64,000 nucleotides of DNA from Maritalea sp051251695 (GCF_051251695.1 NZ_JBPOEU010000014.1:51581-115580); one strand, 5' to 3'. Positions 23,807-32,979 are shown, numbered from the stretch's first letter. The notes: generated by a model from the letters alone, not told the origin. Numbers and translations are program-made.

Positions 23807-25257
23807 ACATTCTACGAATTTTAACAGCTGCTGCGATCAGTGCATCTCTTTTGGGGTGCACGACGATTTTTAATGGCGGGCCGAATGTCGGGGTTAGTCG
23901 GCTCGGCGACGGGAGTACCTCTATTCCTGCGGGCACGGACCCAAGTGACCAGGTGGTTGGCCAACGCGAACATCCAAAAATTGTTGCGACATATGGCGGC
24001 TCCTATGCGGATAGGTCGTCTGAGATTATGATTGCGCGGCTGGCGGGGAAATTGTTGGTTGCCGCAGGCGAGGGAAATAGCAAACTCACCGTAACTATTT
24101 TGGATAGCGAAGAGGTCAACGCGTTTGCGCTGCCGGGCGGCTATATTTATGTAACGCGCGGTATTTTAGCGCTTGCCAATGACGAAGCAGAGCTTGCGGC
24201 GGTGCTGGCTCACGAAATTGCTCATCTGACACTTCGCCATGCGCGAGAACGGTCGAATAGGGAACGCACAAGCAAAATCGTTGACCGTGTGGTTGGCGGA
24301 TTTTTGGGGTCAAATCCAGAAACGGATCAATCAGCAGCACGGTCAAAACTTTCGCTTGCCGCGTTTTCACAGGCACAAGAATTGGCGGCGGACAAAGAGG
24401 GCGTGAAAATTGCAGGGCAGGCAGGATATGACCCTCACGCTGCGGCTCGGTTTTTAGGGCTAATGGGGCAGTTCGCTGCATTCAAATCCAAAGAAACAAC
24501 AGGCGATGATTTTTTGTCGAGCCATCCTTCAACACCTGATCGTATCGAATTGGCGGTGAAAGCTGCACGCGGTTTTGGTGCGCCCGGGATCGGCGCTAAT
24601 GAACGCGCCCGTTATCTTAGAGCGATTGATGGCATTGCATTTGGGCCCAATCCCAACAATGGGACGATTGCAGGTCAGCACTTTTTACACCCAAATCTAG
24701 GTTTTATATTTTCAACGCCTAAGCGATATGCGCTGAGCAACGGGAATTCTTCTGTGGTCGCCGTCGCTAAAGATGGCACGGCAGCGCGGTTTGATAGCGT
24801 GTTTGTGCCGGTTGAAGTTTCTCTGGTTGATTATATTTCTTCGGGCTGGGTTGCAGGGCTTGACGAAACCTCGATCAAAAAGACGCGCGTAAACAATATA
24901 GATATGGCGACGGCCGCTGCGCGGACCAAGGATTGGGCGTTTGAAGTGGCCGTGCTGCGGTTTGACGATCAGGTCTACCGTTTCATCTTTGCAGCGAAAA
25001 GCGCGGGTGCGCGCCTTAGTTCTGATTTTAAGTCAACGCTTAAAAGCTTTAGAAAAATTCGAACAGCGGACTTAAAGCAAATTAGAAAATATGAAATTTC
25101 GGTTTTGGCCGCACGACCCGGGCAAACGAGCAAGGACTTTGTTGCGCAGATGAAAGGCGTATCGCAAAGTGCTGCGCTGTTTAATGTGTTGAATGGTTTG
25201 TTGCCGGGGGATCAACTGGTTGCTGGGCAGGGCTATAAAATTGTTGTGCCTAAATAA
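23803..25257 (+). CDS. M48-family zinc metalloprotease lipoprotein
   Basis: A 484-aa lipoprotein protease. The signal MNILRILTAAAISASLLGC ends in a lipobox with Cys19. The zinc motif HEIAH is at 137-141 within VLAHEIAHLTLRHARER, and ELAADKEGVKIA supplies the third ligand (Glu), as in BepA/LoiP periplasmic M48 enzymes that clear misfolded outer-membrane proteins. The C-terminal 200 residues include a region ending in LPGDQLVAGQGYKIVVPK that may be a substrate-binding extension. It starts inside the nuclease stop codon (ATGA). Confidence 0.9.
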   Translation: MNILRILTAAAISASLLGCTTIFNGGPNVGVSRLGDGSTSIPAGTDPSDQVVGQREHPKIVATYGGSYADRSSEIMIARLAGKLLVAAGEGNSKLTVTILDSEEVNAFALPGGYIYVTRGILALANDEAELAAVLAHEIAHLTLRHARERSNRERTSKIVDRVVGGFLGSNPETDQSAARSKLSLAAFSQAQELAADKEGVKIAGQAGYDPHAAARFLGLMGQFAAFKSKETTGDDFLSSHPSTPDRIELAVKAARGFGAPGIGANERARYLRAIDGIAFGPNPNNGTIAGQHFLHPNLGFIFSTPKRYALSNGNSSVVAVAKDGTAARFDSVFVPVEVSLVDYISSGWVAGLDETSIKKTRVNNIDMATAAARTKDWAFEVAVLRFDDQVYRFIFAAKSAGARLSSDFKSTLKSFRKIRTADLKQIRKYEISVLAARPGQTSKDFVAQMKGVSQSAALFNVLNGLLPGDQLVAGQGYKIVVPK

Positions 25258-25377
25258 TAGGGCGCATATGATTGCTACCGTATGATCTTCATGCAAAGCG
25301 GTTCTTGTTTTGCGCTTTTCTCAATTACATCTGTGAGATTGTTTGCATTTTAAATGTGCGAACGGGTGAGGTGGATA

Positions 25378-25626
25378 ATGGTCGATCTAATTGGATATGT
25401 GGCTGCAATTTTGGGAACCATTTGCTGGTTGCCACAGACCATAAAAACTTGGCGTACAAAAAGGACCGCTGATCTGTCTTTGTCGGCCAATTTGTTGGTT
25501 CTATCGACGATTTTACTTTGGTTATTGTACGGCATTGCGCTGATGGCTTGGCCGCTGATTATTGCGAATGTTATTTCCGCAATTTTGCTGGGATCAATTG
25601 TTTTGGCTAAACTTATATACAAATAA
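25378..25626 (+). CDS. SemiSWEET-family (PQ-loop/MtN3) small transporter
   Basis: An 82-aa membrane protein with three TM helices, one SWEET repeat. The hallmark CWLPQTIKTWRTKRTADLSL contains the PQ motif, followed by LLWLLYGI and WPLIIANVIS. Characterised SemiSWEETs move sugars as dimers; the substrate here is unknown. The start at 25378 follows GAGGTG; the upstream ATG at 25354 has none. It ends within a strong hairpin shared with the convergent carD. Confidence 0.88.
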   Translation: MVDLIGYVAAILGTICWLPQTIKTWRTKRTADLSLSANLLVLSTILLWLLYGIALMAWPLIIANVISAILLGSIVLAKLIYK

Positions 25627-25656
25627 ACCGCACCAAGTTTTGTTGATGCGGTTTAT
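25623..25656. terminator. Bidirectional terminator between SemiSWEET gene and carD
   Basis: ATAAACCGCA (25623-25632) pairs perfectly with TGCGGTTTAT (25647-25656), with a partial inner stem CAA/TTG. AT-rich flanks on both sides serve both converging genes. The first arm overlaps the SemiSWEET stop. Confidence 0.7.
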
Positions 25657-25681
25657 AAATTTTGCTGAAATCGGCTAACGA

Positions 25682-26254
25682 TTACGCGGCAGCTTCTGAA
25701 GAAGATGAGCTGTCGCCCTCTTCAGTTTTTGGTCCACGACGTGGGCTTTTTGCCAAGTTCTTTTGGATCAATTTAAGCGCTTCGGTAAGCGTGATTTTGT
25801 TCACAACGCCGATTTCGCGTGACATGCGATCAATGGCAGCTTCAAACAATTGGCGTTCTGAATATGATTGTTCAGGTTGTTCTTCTGAACGGAACAGATC
25901 ACGCACAACTTCTGAAATCATGATCAAATCACCTGAGTTGATCTTCGCTTCATATTCCTGTGCCCGGCGGCTCCACATAGTGCGTTTTACACGCGCACGT
26001 CCGGTAACGGTTTTTAGTGCTTTTTCAACTGTGGTTTCTTCGGCAAGTTTACGCATGCCGACGCTTTTCACTTTTGCAAGTGGAACGCGTAGCGTTAGTT
26101 TGTCTTGCTCAAAATTGATCACAAAAAGCTCAAGGGATGTGCCCGCGACTTCTTGCTCATCGATACCGGTAATTTGGCCTACGCCATGTGCTGGATATAC
26201 AACAAACTCGCCTGTTTTAAACCCTTGACGCTGAACTGACTTCTTAGTTGCCAT
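25682..26254 (-). CDS. carD: CarD/CdnL-family RNA polymerase-binding regulator
   Basis: A 190-aa protein. The N-terminal RNA-polymerase-interacting domain (FKTGEFVVYPAHGVGQITGI) spans about residues 10-75 and the helical DNA-binding C-terminal domain has WSRRAQEYEAKINSGD and EVVRDLFRSEEQPEQSYSERQLFEAA. CarD-type proteins stabilise open promoter complexes, often at rRNA and other vegetative promoters. It lies downstream of fdxA behind two terminators, so it probably has its own promoter in 26255-26400. Confidence 0.94.
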   Translation of the reverse strand: MATKKSVQRQGFKTGEFVVYPAHGVGQITGIDEQEVAGTSLELFVINFEQDKLTLRVPLAKVKSVGMRKLAEETTVEKALKTVTGRARVKRTMWSRRAQEYEAKINSGDLIMISEVVRDLFRSEEQPEQSYSERQLFEAAIDRMSREIGVVNKITLTEALKLIQKNLAKSPRRGPKTEEGDSSSSSEAAA

Positions 26255-26401
26255 TCGGTAGTACTCCTGATTGACGCCTTAACACCTTAATTGGGTGTCC
26301 TAACTGATCTATACTGACCATTGCTGTGAAAAGTGCCGCTCACCAACCCGACTGAGGTTTTGTGATTGGTTACCAAAATCTTAATTTGATTGCATTTGAG
26401 C

Positions 26402-26425
26402 AAAAAAAACGTGCCCTCCGGCACG
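26402..26425 (-). terminator. Intrinsic terminator (minus strand), second of two after fdxA
   Basis: On the minus strand CGTGCC-GGAG-GGCACG is followed by eight T. This is a compact textbook terminator with a GC stem and tetraloop. Confidence 0.8.
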
Positions 26426-26470
26426 GCTGGGTAAACGACAAAATTACAACTGTTACGCCAATGTAACACA

Positions 26471-26502
26471 AAAACGCGACAGAATCAATTTTGTCGCGTT
26501 TT
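26471..26502 (-). terminator. Intrinsic terminator (minus strand) of fdxA
   Basis: AAAACGCGACA and TGTCGCGTTTT form a perfect 11-bp stem around a 10-base loop, ending in TTTTT on the minus strand, 42 bases after the fdxA stop. Confidence 0.8.
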
Positions 26503-26543
26503 CCCGTATATAATGCTTAATTTTGCCGTTATTGGCGAGACGC

Positions 26544-26882
26544 TCAGTCGCCCTCGCCGGGTGCTTCGGAGAAGTGGTTTGCCAATTTATTCTTTTCACC
26601 GTCGAACTTTGCAGCGTCTGCAGGTGGCTCGCGTTTTTCGGTGATGTTTGGCCAAACGTCAGCAAATTTGGTGTTGAGTTCCAACCAAGCTTCTTGGCCT
26701 GGCTCTGTGTCGGGCAGAATTGCTTCTGCTGGGCATTCAGGCTCACACACGCCACAATCGATACATTCATCCGGATGGATGACCAGCATGTTCTCGCCCT
26801 CATAGAAGCAATCAACAGGGCACACTTCCACGCAGTCCATATATTTGCATTTTATACAATTGTCGGTGACGATGTAGGTCAT
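26544..26882 (-). CDS. fdxA: FdxA: 7Fe ferredoxin
   Basis: A 112-aa ferredoxin that carries one 3Fe-4S and one 4Fe-4S cluster. The N-terminal cysteines NCIKCKYMDCVEVCPVDC and the ECIDCGVCEPECP motif follow the spacing of Azotobacter ferredoxin I. The C-terminal 50-residue extension is usual in alphaproteobacteria. The start MTYIVTDNC at 26882 is the conserved one; the longer frame adds an unlikely basic leader. Genes hslR-like, Suv3-like helicase and DUF3108 lie upstream on the same strand. Confidence 0.95.
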   Translation of the reverse strand: MTYIVTDNCIKCKYMDCVEVCPVDCFYEGENMLVIHPDECIDCGVCEPECPAEAILPDTEPGQEAWLELNTKFADVWPNITEKREPPADAAKFDGEKNKLANHFSEAPGEGD

Positions 26883-27057
26883 AAGGTGAGTTCCGTTAGG
26901 TGTACATTTGCGCTGCGGCAGTTGGGGAAGGTGCAACTGGACTTACCCGGTCCCTTAAGAAAACTGACGGTCTATTGGCTAATGAATTTTTTCAAGAAGC
27001 GCAAGGGCGGTTTTGAGCAACGCTTTTCAATCCTTGGGCAAATGTTGAAATGCTGTT

Positions 27058-27447
27058 TCAATCCGGGGTTTTTAGCTGGTCAGTTTCCCGTCTTTCCCGC
27101 TTTGTTGGTCGACCTGCGCCTTTTTCACGCACCGCTTGAGCTAACGGACGAGGTGCATCCGATTTTGGCAGGGGTGGCGGACTAAGGTCTTCAAAAAGAA
27201 GAGCCGCTAAAGTTGCAGATTGGCGCTTTTCGCCGGGATCGAGCATTTTAAGAATACGAATACCGCGCGGTAGGGTGATGGTGAGCACGTCACCCACCTT
27301 AACCTTGGCTGCTGCATTGACGCACCGTTCTGAATTTACCCGAACGTGTCCGCCATTCACTAGCTTTTGTGCAAGTGTGCGGGTTTTTGCGCATCTGGTG
27401 AACCAAAGCCACTTATCTAGTCTTTGCCTTCGTTCTGGTTCATCCAT
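27058..27447 (-). CDS. S4-domain RNA-binding protein, HslR (Hsp15) type
   Basis: A 129-aa protein with an S4 fold (RLDKWLWFTRCAKTRTLAQKLVNGGHVRVN) in the first 65 residues and a basic C-terminal tail rich in Arg and Lys. E. coli Hsp15 binds 50S subunits carrying nascent chains after stalled translation. It starts 12 bases after the helicase stop on the same strand, so the two RNA-linked proteins are likely cotranscribed. Confidence 0.88.
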   Translation of the reverse strand: MDEPERRQRLDKWLWFTRCAKTRTLAQKLVNGGHVRVNSERCVNAAAKVKVGDVLTITLPRGIRILKMLDPGEKRQSATLAALLFEDLSPPPLPKSDAPRPLAQAVREKGAGRPTKRERRETDQLKTPD

Positions 27448-27459
27448 GTGGGCGTTTGA

Positions 27460-30339
27460 CTATTTCTTTAATGCGGCAAGAGCGGCAAATGGCGAATCTG
27501 GATCAATCGGCTTAGATTTTGGCGCAGGTTTACTGTTCCGCTTTTGGTGTTGAGCGGCCTTATTATTAGGCTTGCCAGCTTTTTGGCCTTTGCCCTGAGC
27601 GTTTTGGTTGCGGTTCTGGTCGCGCTTTTTACCCTGAAACTGCTTGTTGTTCCGACGCGGTGCGGGGTGCCAAACTTCGTCGAACTGTGGCTCTGCTGGT
27701 GGTTCGGTGTCAGCCGTTGCTTTTTCGTCTGTCTCAGCTGCAACAGTTGGTGCTGGACCGTCGTTATTGTTGGCCGCTTCAACCGCTGGTTCTGCGTTTT
27801 CAACGCCAGCGGTTTCTTGGTCGGCATCTGCTGCTGCGTCCGCTGGCTTTTCATTGTCGTTGCTGGTTGGCTCAACAGCTGTAGGTTCAACAGGCGTGCG
27901 CGTGACTTTATATCCAAGGGATTCCAAGACGGTTGAAAACTCTTCACCCGCACAGCCCAGCAATGATGTCATTTCAACGGTTACGCGGAAGCCATTGCCA
28001 TCAGCAGCGCCTTCGGGCGGCATGTCCTGATTTCGCTTTGGATCAAACGCGATGAGTGGACGGATCAAATCGGCAAGCCGCTCGAGAATGTCCACACGCA
28101 CGGCCCGGTTGCCGGTCACTTTGAAACCGGCAATTTCATAAAGTTCTTTAGCGACGTCGGGGTCAACGTCAATTGACGTGCGGCCTGATAGAATTATTTG
28201 GGGTAGTTCGCGTACACCGGGCTGACGTACACCGCCATTTTGTAAGGCCCAAAGAATGAGCGCGATTTCTCGTGGCGCTGGTTTTAGCGAAAGCGGCAAG
28301 TAAATGTGGTAGGCACCAAATTTAATGCCCATCTTGCGCATGGCCCCACGTACGTCTTGATCGAGTGATTTAACATCATCTGCGATTTCAGTTCGTGGGA
28401 TAACGCCCAAACTCTCCGACAAGCGAAACGCCACGCCGCGTGCGGTGCCGTCTAAATCGGTTGGGTTTTTAAGCGCAATCAATTGTTCAAGTTGGGTGTT
28501 GATCGCATGGCGGAGCCATAGATCTAATCTGTCTTGTACAGATCCCAAGTCTGGGCCCGTTAGGCTTTCGTCGGCCAAAACAACCAAGCGTGGGGTCAAA
28601 ATATCATCACCCGGAGAAAGTTCCGCGATCACCTCGCCGCGCCAACGGATAAGACCATCTGCGGTTAAAACGAACTCGTCATTGGGCGAATCGGTAACTT
28701 TTTCCGCTCGCTTTTTAATCTCGGGCGCGATTGCAACGCTTGCGGCAGAGCGCAAGTTTTTGGTTTCGCCGCCATCCTGAGAGGAGAGGGTAAATCGAAA
28801 TCCTTCAATAGAGCCAATAGCTTGGCCCTCCAAGGAAACTTCGCCGCTTTGTGATACTTCTGGAGCCGTCATCTGTTTATCTCTTAAATGGCGCATTAAA
28901 ACACTGGTGCGTCGATCAATAAATCGCTGCATAAGACGCTTATGTAATGCGTCTGATAGGGAGTTTTCAATCTCTTTTGTTTTTTCACGCCAATAGGTAG
29001 GATCTTTGAGCCAATTTTTCCGGTTTGCGACGAATGTCCAAGTGCGGATTTGTTTGATCCGATTGGACAAGGTGTCAATTTCGCCATTTGCATTGTCGCA
29101 AAACCTGACCTGTTCGGCAATCCAGTCCTCGTTAATTGTGTCACTTTGCGCAAGATTTGCAAAGATTGTGGCAATTATCTCACCATGTTGGGCCGGAGAA
29201 ATGTTGCGATAGTCCGGAATTGACGCGCATTCCCATGCCAGTTGGGTAAGCACTTTGCCCGATTTGGGGCCAATATCTGGGTGCCGCATCAAAAATTCTA
29301 GCCCAAGCTGGTCTTTTGCCACCGGCACATTCGTCAATTTATTGTGGGTTGATCGTTTGTCCAGAGAACGTTGCAGCGCTCTAAACGAAGAGAAATCCAA
29401 CGCAGTGTTTCGCCATTGCAGCATTTTGACGGCGTCGAATTGGTGGGATTCGAGTTGTTCGACCAATTCGGGCGAAAAACCTTCTGCCCCACCGGTGACG
29501 CCGAATGTGCCATCGCGTTTGTGGCGACCTGCCCGTCCCGCAATTTGTGAGAACTCTGCCGGGGTGAGGGGCCGCATTTGTTTGCCGTCAAATTTCATGT
29601 CCGCAGCAAAGGCGACATGTTTGATGTCCAGGTTCAACCCCATACCAATGGCGTCGGTGGCCACCAAGAAATCAACTTCGCCATTTTCATAGAGCTCAAC
29701 TTGGGCGTTGCGGGTGCGTGGGCTAAGGGCGCCCATCACCACAGCAGCGCCACCACGTTGACGCCGGATCAGTTCCGCGATGGCGTAAACCTCGTTTGAT
29801 GAGAACGCGACAATGGCCGAGCGGCTGGGCTGCCGGGTGATTTTCTTTGAACCCGCATAGGTGAGTTCTGAAAACCGTGGCCGCATGATGATTTCGGCAT
29901 TTGGCAACAGCGCCGCGATGATTGGGGCCATAGTGGCCGCGCCCAGCAATAGCGTTTCTTGGGTGCCCCGGGCGTTTAAAATGCGGTCGGTGAAAATGTG
30001 CCCGCGATCAAAGTGGGTCGCGGTTTGTATTTCGTCCACCGCCACACACTCAACAACCAGATCGGTGGGCATGGCCTCCACCGTTGCCACCCAATATCGA
30101 GCGCCTTTGGGGGTAATCCGTTCTTCGCCGGTGATTAGGGCCACAGCGCCAGTACCAACCCGATCAACTAGCCGTTGATAGACTTCGCGCGCCAGCAAGC
30201 GCAGTGGCAAACCGATCATACCAGAGCGGTGCGCCAATATGCGTTCAACAGCGTAATGGGTTTTTCCGGTATTGGTTGGCCCCAAAATGGCCTTAACGTT
30301 ACCCGTTGAAAAGGTTCCCGCTGAGAATTGGTTCGGCAT
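27460..30339 (-). CDS. Suv3-like DExH RNA helicase
   Basis: A 959-aa helicase related to mitochondrial SUV3. Motif I GPTNTGKT is at 20-27, motif II DEIQ (not DEAD) at 102-105, and motif VI QIAGRAGR at 265-272, each in the Suv3 form. A central helical region follows. From about residue 815 the protein turns into an Ala/Glu/Thr-rich acidic linker and then a Lys/Asn/Gln-rich basic tail (GKKRDQNRNQNAQGKGQ and similar), likely disordered and RNA-binding. Alphaproteobacteria commonly hold this gene beside hslR. Its partners in bacteria are little known. Confidence 0.92.
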   Translation of the reverse strand: MPNQFSAGTFSTGNVKAILGPTNTGKTHYAVERILAHRSGMIGLPLRLLAREVYQRLVDRVGTGAVALITGEERITPKGARYWVATVEAMPTDLVVECVAVDEIQTATHFDRGHIFTDRILNARGTQETLLLGAATMAPIIAALLPNAEIIMRPRFSELTYAGSKKITRQPSRSAIVAFSSNEVYAIAELIRRQRGGAAVVMGALSPRTRNAQVELYENGEVDFLVATDAIGMGLNLDIKHVAFAADMKFDGKQMRPLTPAEFSQIAGRAGRHKRDGTFGVTGGAEGFSPELVEQLESHQFDAVKMLQWRNTALDFSSFRALQRSLDKRSTHNKLTNVPVAKDQLGLEFLMRHPDIGPKSGKVLTQLAWECASIPDYRNISPAQHGEIIATIFANLAQSDTINEDWIAEQVRFCDNANGEIDTLSNRIKQIRTWTFVANRKNWLKDPTYWREKTKEIENSLSDALHKRLMQRFIDRRTSVLMRHLRDKQMTAPEVSQSGEVSLEGQAIGSIEGFRFTLSSQDGGETKNLRSAASVAIAPEIKKRAEKVTDSPNDEFVLTADGLIRWRGEVIAELSPGDDILTPRLVVLADESLTGPDLGSVQDRLDLWLRHAINTQLEQLIALKNPTDLDGTARGVAFRLSESLGVIPRTEIADDVKSLDQDVRGAMRKMGIKFGAYHIYLPLSLKPAPREIALILWALQNGGVRQPGVRELPQIILSGRTSIDVDPDVAKELYEIAGFKVTGNRAVRVDILERLADLIRPLIAFDPKRNQDMPPEGAADGNGFRVTVEMTSLLGCAGEEFSTVLESLGYKVTRTPVEPTAVEPTSNDNEKPADAAADADQETAGVENAEPAVEAANNNDGPAPTVAAETDEKATADTEPPAEPQFDEVWHPAPRRNNKQFQGKKRDQNRNQNAQGKGQKAGKPNNKAAQHQKRNSKPAPKSKPIDPDSPFAALAALKK

Positions 30340-30793
30340 AATCTGCTCCGGCGTCCTTAAAGTAGCTGCCCTAACTGTCTTTTTTTGGGACAGGACATCG
30401 GGTTAAAACAGCGATGGATTTACCATTAGTACGAAACAAGAACGAACACGGACCGAATCGCGGTTATGTGTAGATTCTGATTTCGTTCTCCACATTATAT
30501 GGTGGGTCATGGTGCAATGAGCCACTATTTTTCCAAAATTGGGCCATTTGTGCTCTTGAAAATACAAATGGGCGTTCATTTAGATTTCGAAACGGTTAAT
30601 TTGCGGTGTTTGCTAACGAGTGTTGCTTTAGTTTGAATTTGTGTGGTGCCCGTTTTTTTGTTGCGTTAACTTCTTGTGCTGGAAACGTAAGGCCTTTTAC
30701 TCAAAATTTTACCAAAAAGAAATTGACGTGTCGAAACGAGAACGCACTTCAAGGCCTTATGGTTAATGCGCGGCGTTCAAATTTTGTGGTTTT
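30340..30793. other. 454-base gap between Suv3-like helicase and DUF3108 genes
   Basis: I see no convincing gene here. A small plus-strand frame (30606-30797) has low-complexity, Cys-scattered translation and no Shine-Dalgarno. One hairpin is present: CCATTTGT/ACAAATGG (30544-30571, 12-base loop, no T-run). AAGGCCTT occurs twice about 60 bases apart (near 30690 and 30752). The part next to 30340 must carry the helicase promoter. Confidence 0.6.
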
Positions 30794-31594
30794 TTAATAA
30801 TTTAGCCGGGTAAGCACCATGGATAGGTCGCCAAATGCAGTGCCGACCAAAACTCGGTAGGGGATCATATACCCGGACTGTCCCAATGGGGCGTACCAGA
30901 TCAAAAAGCGCTGGTTGCTTTTCATGTAGTTCGTGGTGTCTGAATTGGTGAAATGGCCAGAGATCGGCTTGTAGCGCATGGTACACAGCATCACAGGGCC
31001 TTGATAGCCAGTGCGTTTAGACGTGGCCGTTTGTTTTTCGGCAAATTTGAGGTCGAGATCATATCGCTCAACGCCCGTATAGACCTTAAAGCTGCGATTA
31101 CACACGTCAGGGTTCAATGTGTCGGCTTTCACGAGGAACGCGGCGATGGGGTCGTTGATCTTGCGACGATGCTTGGACACAACCGGTACGCGGTTTTGGT
31201 TTTGGCTGAGTGGCGGCACCACTTGGGTACTGGTGACATTGGCGTTGTTGGCTTGAAACCGCACAGTAAATGTGTCGGTGCTGGTTTTCGTTTCCAACAG
31301 AAATTGATTGGATTGCAACTGTTTACCGTTCGACGTTCCGCTGGATGTCAGCTTAGCGGTGCCAGCTGAAACAAGAGACGCTAGCCCTGAAACATCGCCA
31401 TCAATGTTGGCAGTATAATTTTGGCCATCGTCTTTAAAATTCACCCCCACCTCAGCGATATTGACGCCACGTAAGGTCACCACATATCGGGCTTGGGTGT
31501 TTAATGACGCTGCAAACCCGTTTGTGGGTAACATTGCAAAGACAAATAGGGTAAGAAGAGTGCGAAAAAGACGTTGCGAGGGTAATGCGGCCAC
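30794..31594 (-). CDS. DUF3108 secreted protein
   Basis: A 266-aa periplasmic protein of the DUF3108 family, of unknown function, built largely of beta strands (RYVVTLRGVNIAEVGVNF, DGDVSGLASLVSAGTAK, TGVERYDLDLKF). The GTG at 31594 is chosen: AAGGAG lies 11 bases upstream and the result is a good signal peptide (about 29 residues ending TNGFAA). The longer frame starts at another GTG (31642). It is a single minus-strand gene divergent from rpmB. Confidence 0.8.
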   Translation of the reverse strand: MAALPSQRLFRTLLTLFVFAMLPTNGFAASLNTQARYVVTLRGVNIAEVGVNFKDDGQNYTANIDGDVSGLASLVSAGTAKLTSSGTSNGKQLQSNQFLLETKTSTDTFTVRFQANNANVTSTQVVPPLSQNQNRVPVVSKHRRKINDPIAAFLVKADTLNPDVCNRSFKVYTGVERYDLDLKFAEKQTATSKRTGYQGPVMLCTMRYKPISGHFTNSDTTNYMKSNQRFLIWYAPLGQSGYMIPYRVLVGTAFGDLSMVLTRLNY

Positions 31595-31831
31595 GATGTC
31601 GGTCGCTCCTTGGCTAATAGGCGAACTGGTTTTACGAATCACTGATTTTTTACAGTGCCGACATGGAATGACGCTTTCAAGGCATTTCGAGATGTAAAAT
31701 CAACAGAAGTGCTTGACTAATGTGCGCCCATTATCTATTTAAACGCGACTTTTTCATATAATTGAGACCTGTCGGGCTCTGCGTAATGCAGGAGACAATT
31801 CAGGTTTTATGGATCGAACGGGAATTAAAAC

Positions 31832-32116
31832 ATGGCACGTCGTTGTGAACTATCTGGCAAAGGTGTGATGTCTGGAAATAATGTGAGCCACGCGCTCAAC
31901 CGGACTCGTCGCAAGTTTTTGCCTAACTTGTGCAATGTGACTTTGATGTCTGAGGCATTGGGCCGCAATGTGAAACTTAAGGTTTCTGCTGCAGCTTTGC
32001 GTACTGTTGAGCACCGTGGTGGCTTGGACGCATATTTGCTTAAAGCGAAAGACACTGAATTGTCAGTTCGCGCACTAGGTGTAAAAAAAGAACTTCGTTT
32101 GGCGCTTGCGTCTTAA
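31832..32116 (+). CDS. rpmB: Ribosomal protein L28
   Basis: A 94-aa 50S subunit protein beginning MARRCELSGKGVMSGNNVSH, with the conserved NRTRRKFLPNL segment. The length is usual for alphaproteobacteria; no rpmG follows. A terminator lies about 30 bases downstream. Confidence 0.98.
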   Translation: MARRCELSGKGVMSGNNVSHALNRTRRKFLPNLCNVTLMSEALGRNVKLKVSAAALRTVEHRGGLDAYLLKAKDTELSVRALGVKKELRLALAS

Positions 32117-32147
32117 AAACGAATTTTTTTACAACAATTCAAATTTG

Positions 32148-32186
32148 ATACCGCGCAACTTAAATGTTTCGCGGTATTTCTTTTTT
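32148..32186 (+). terminator. Intrinsic terminator of rpmB
   Basis: ATACCGCG (32148-32155) pairs with CGCGGTAT (32170-32177), followed by TTCTTTTTT. Confidence 0.8.
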
Positions 32187-32239
32187 AAGTGGCGTCGGTC
32201 TCTTGCCGGAATTGCTGCGTAACATAGAGGTGCATTATC

Positions 32240-32884
32240 ATGCTCACTCGCTTTTTTCTGGCCATCGCGGCCATGGCGATCGTTGTCGTTTCGTCAAACT
32301 ATCTTGTGTCCATTCCTGTTGATGTTCAACTTGGAATGTTTGATCTCAAAGAGATCCTGACCTGGGGTGCGTTTACCTACCCATTTGCATTTTTGGTAAC
32401 AGACCTGACCAACCGTCATTTTGGCCCAAAATCGACGCGCATTGTCGTGTTGGTTGGCTTTTCGCTTGCGGTTTATTTGTCGCTCAAACTCGCCAACCCA
32501 CGGATTGCGGTTGCATCGGGTTCTGCATTTCTGATTGCCCAATTATTAGATGTTTCAATCTTTGACCGGCTTCGCAATGGGGTGTGGTGGCAAGCGCCGC
32601 TGATCTCCTCAGGCATCGCCTCGGTTATTGATACAGCGATCTTTTTCACCCTGGCCTTCGCACCGGCATTTGTGGGCATCGATCAGTTCTTCAACCAAGC
32701 AGACACATCATTGGGGTTTGGCGTTCCGTTTTTAAGCGTAGGCGCTGAAGTGCCGCTTTATATTTCGCTGGCCGCTGGGGATATGCTGGTAAAAATGCTC
32801 ATGGTTTTTGCCCTATTGGCGCCGTTCAACTTGCTCCGTCGGGTTATTGCAGACCGGCAAGTGGTGAGTAACGCAGCCGCTTAG
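32240..32884 (+). CDS. YhhQ/QPTR-family queuosine precursor transporter
   Basis: A 214-aa membrane protein with about six TM helices. The family pattern FTYPFAFLVTDLTNRHFGP near residues 46-64 and the paired ASGSAFLIAQLLDVSIFDRLRNG and ISSGIASVIDTAIFF segments are those of the VUT family, which imports 7-cyano- or 7-aminomethyl-7-deazaguanine (preQ0/preQ1) for queuosine. No que genes are adjacent. A strong terminator follows. Confidence 0.92.
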   Translation: MLTRFFLAIAAMAIVVVSSNYLVSIPVDVQLGMFDLKEILTWGAFTYPFAFLVTDLTNRHFGPKSTRIVVLVGFSLAVYLSLKLANPRIAVASGSAFLIAQLLDVSIFDRLRNGVWWQAPLISSGIASVIDTAIFFTLAFAPAFVGIDQFFNQADTSLGFGVPFLSVGAEVPLYISLAAGDMLVKMLMVFALLAPFNLLRRVIADRQVVSNAAA

Positions 32885-32947
32885 ACCTTATCAAGGTTTT
32901 ATCCATCAGATTTAGCCAGATTGTTTGTGAGCGCGATTTGGCAGTTA

Positions 32948-32979
32948 AAGCGCCCCGGTTTTTGTCGGGGCGTTTTTTT
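32948..32979 (+). terminator. Intrinsic terminator of the queuosine-precursor transporter gene
   Basis: CGCCCCG and CGGGGCG form a 7-bp GC stem (32951-32957 / 32966-32972) with an AAA before it and seven T after it. Confidence 0.9.

Noticed and set aside
30606..30797. 63-codon plus-strand frame in the helicase/DUF3108 gap
   Set aside because: It has no Shine-Dalgarno and an irregular composition with no recognisable family, and it runs into the DUF3108 stop.
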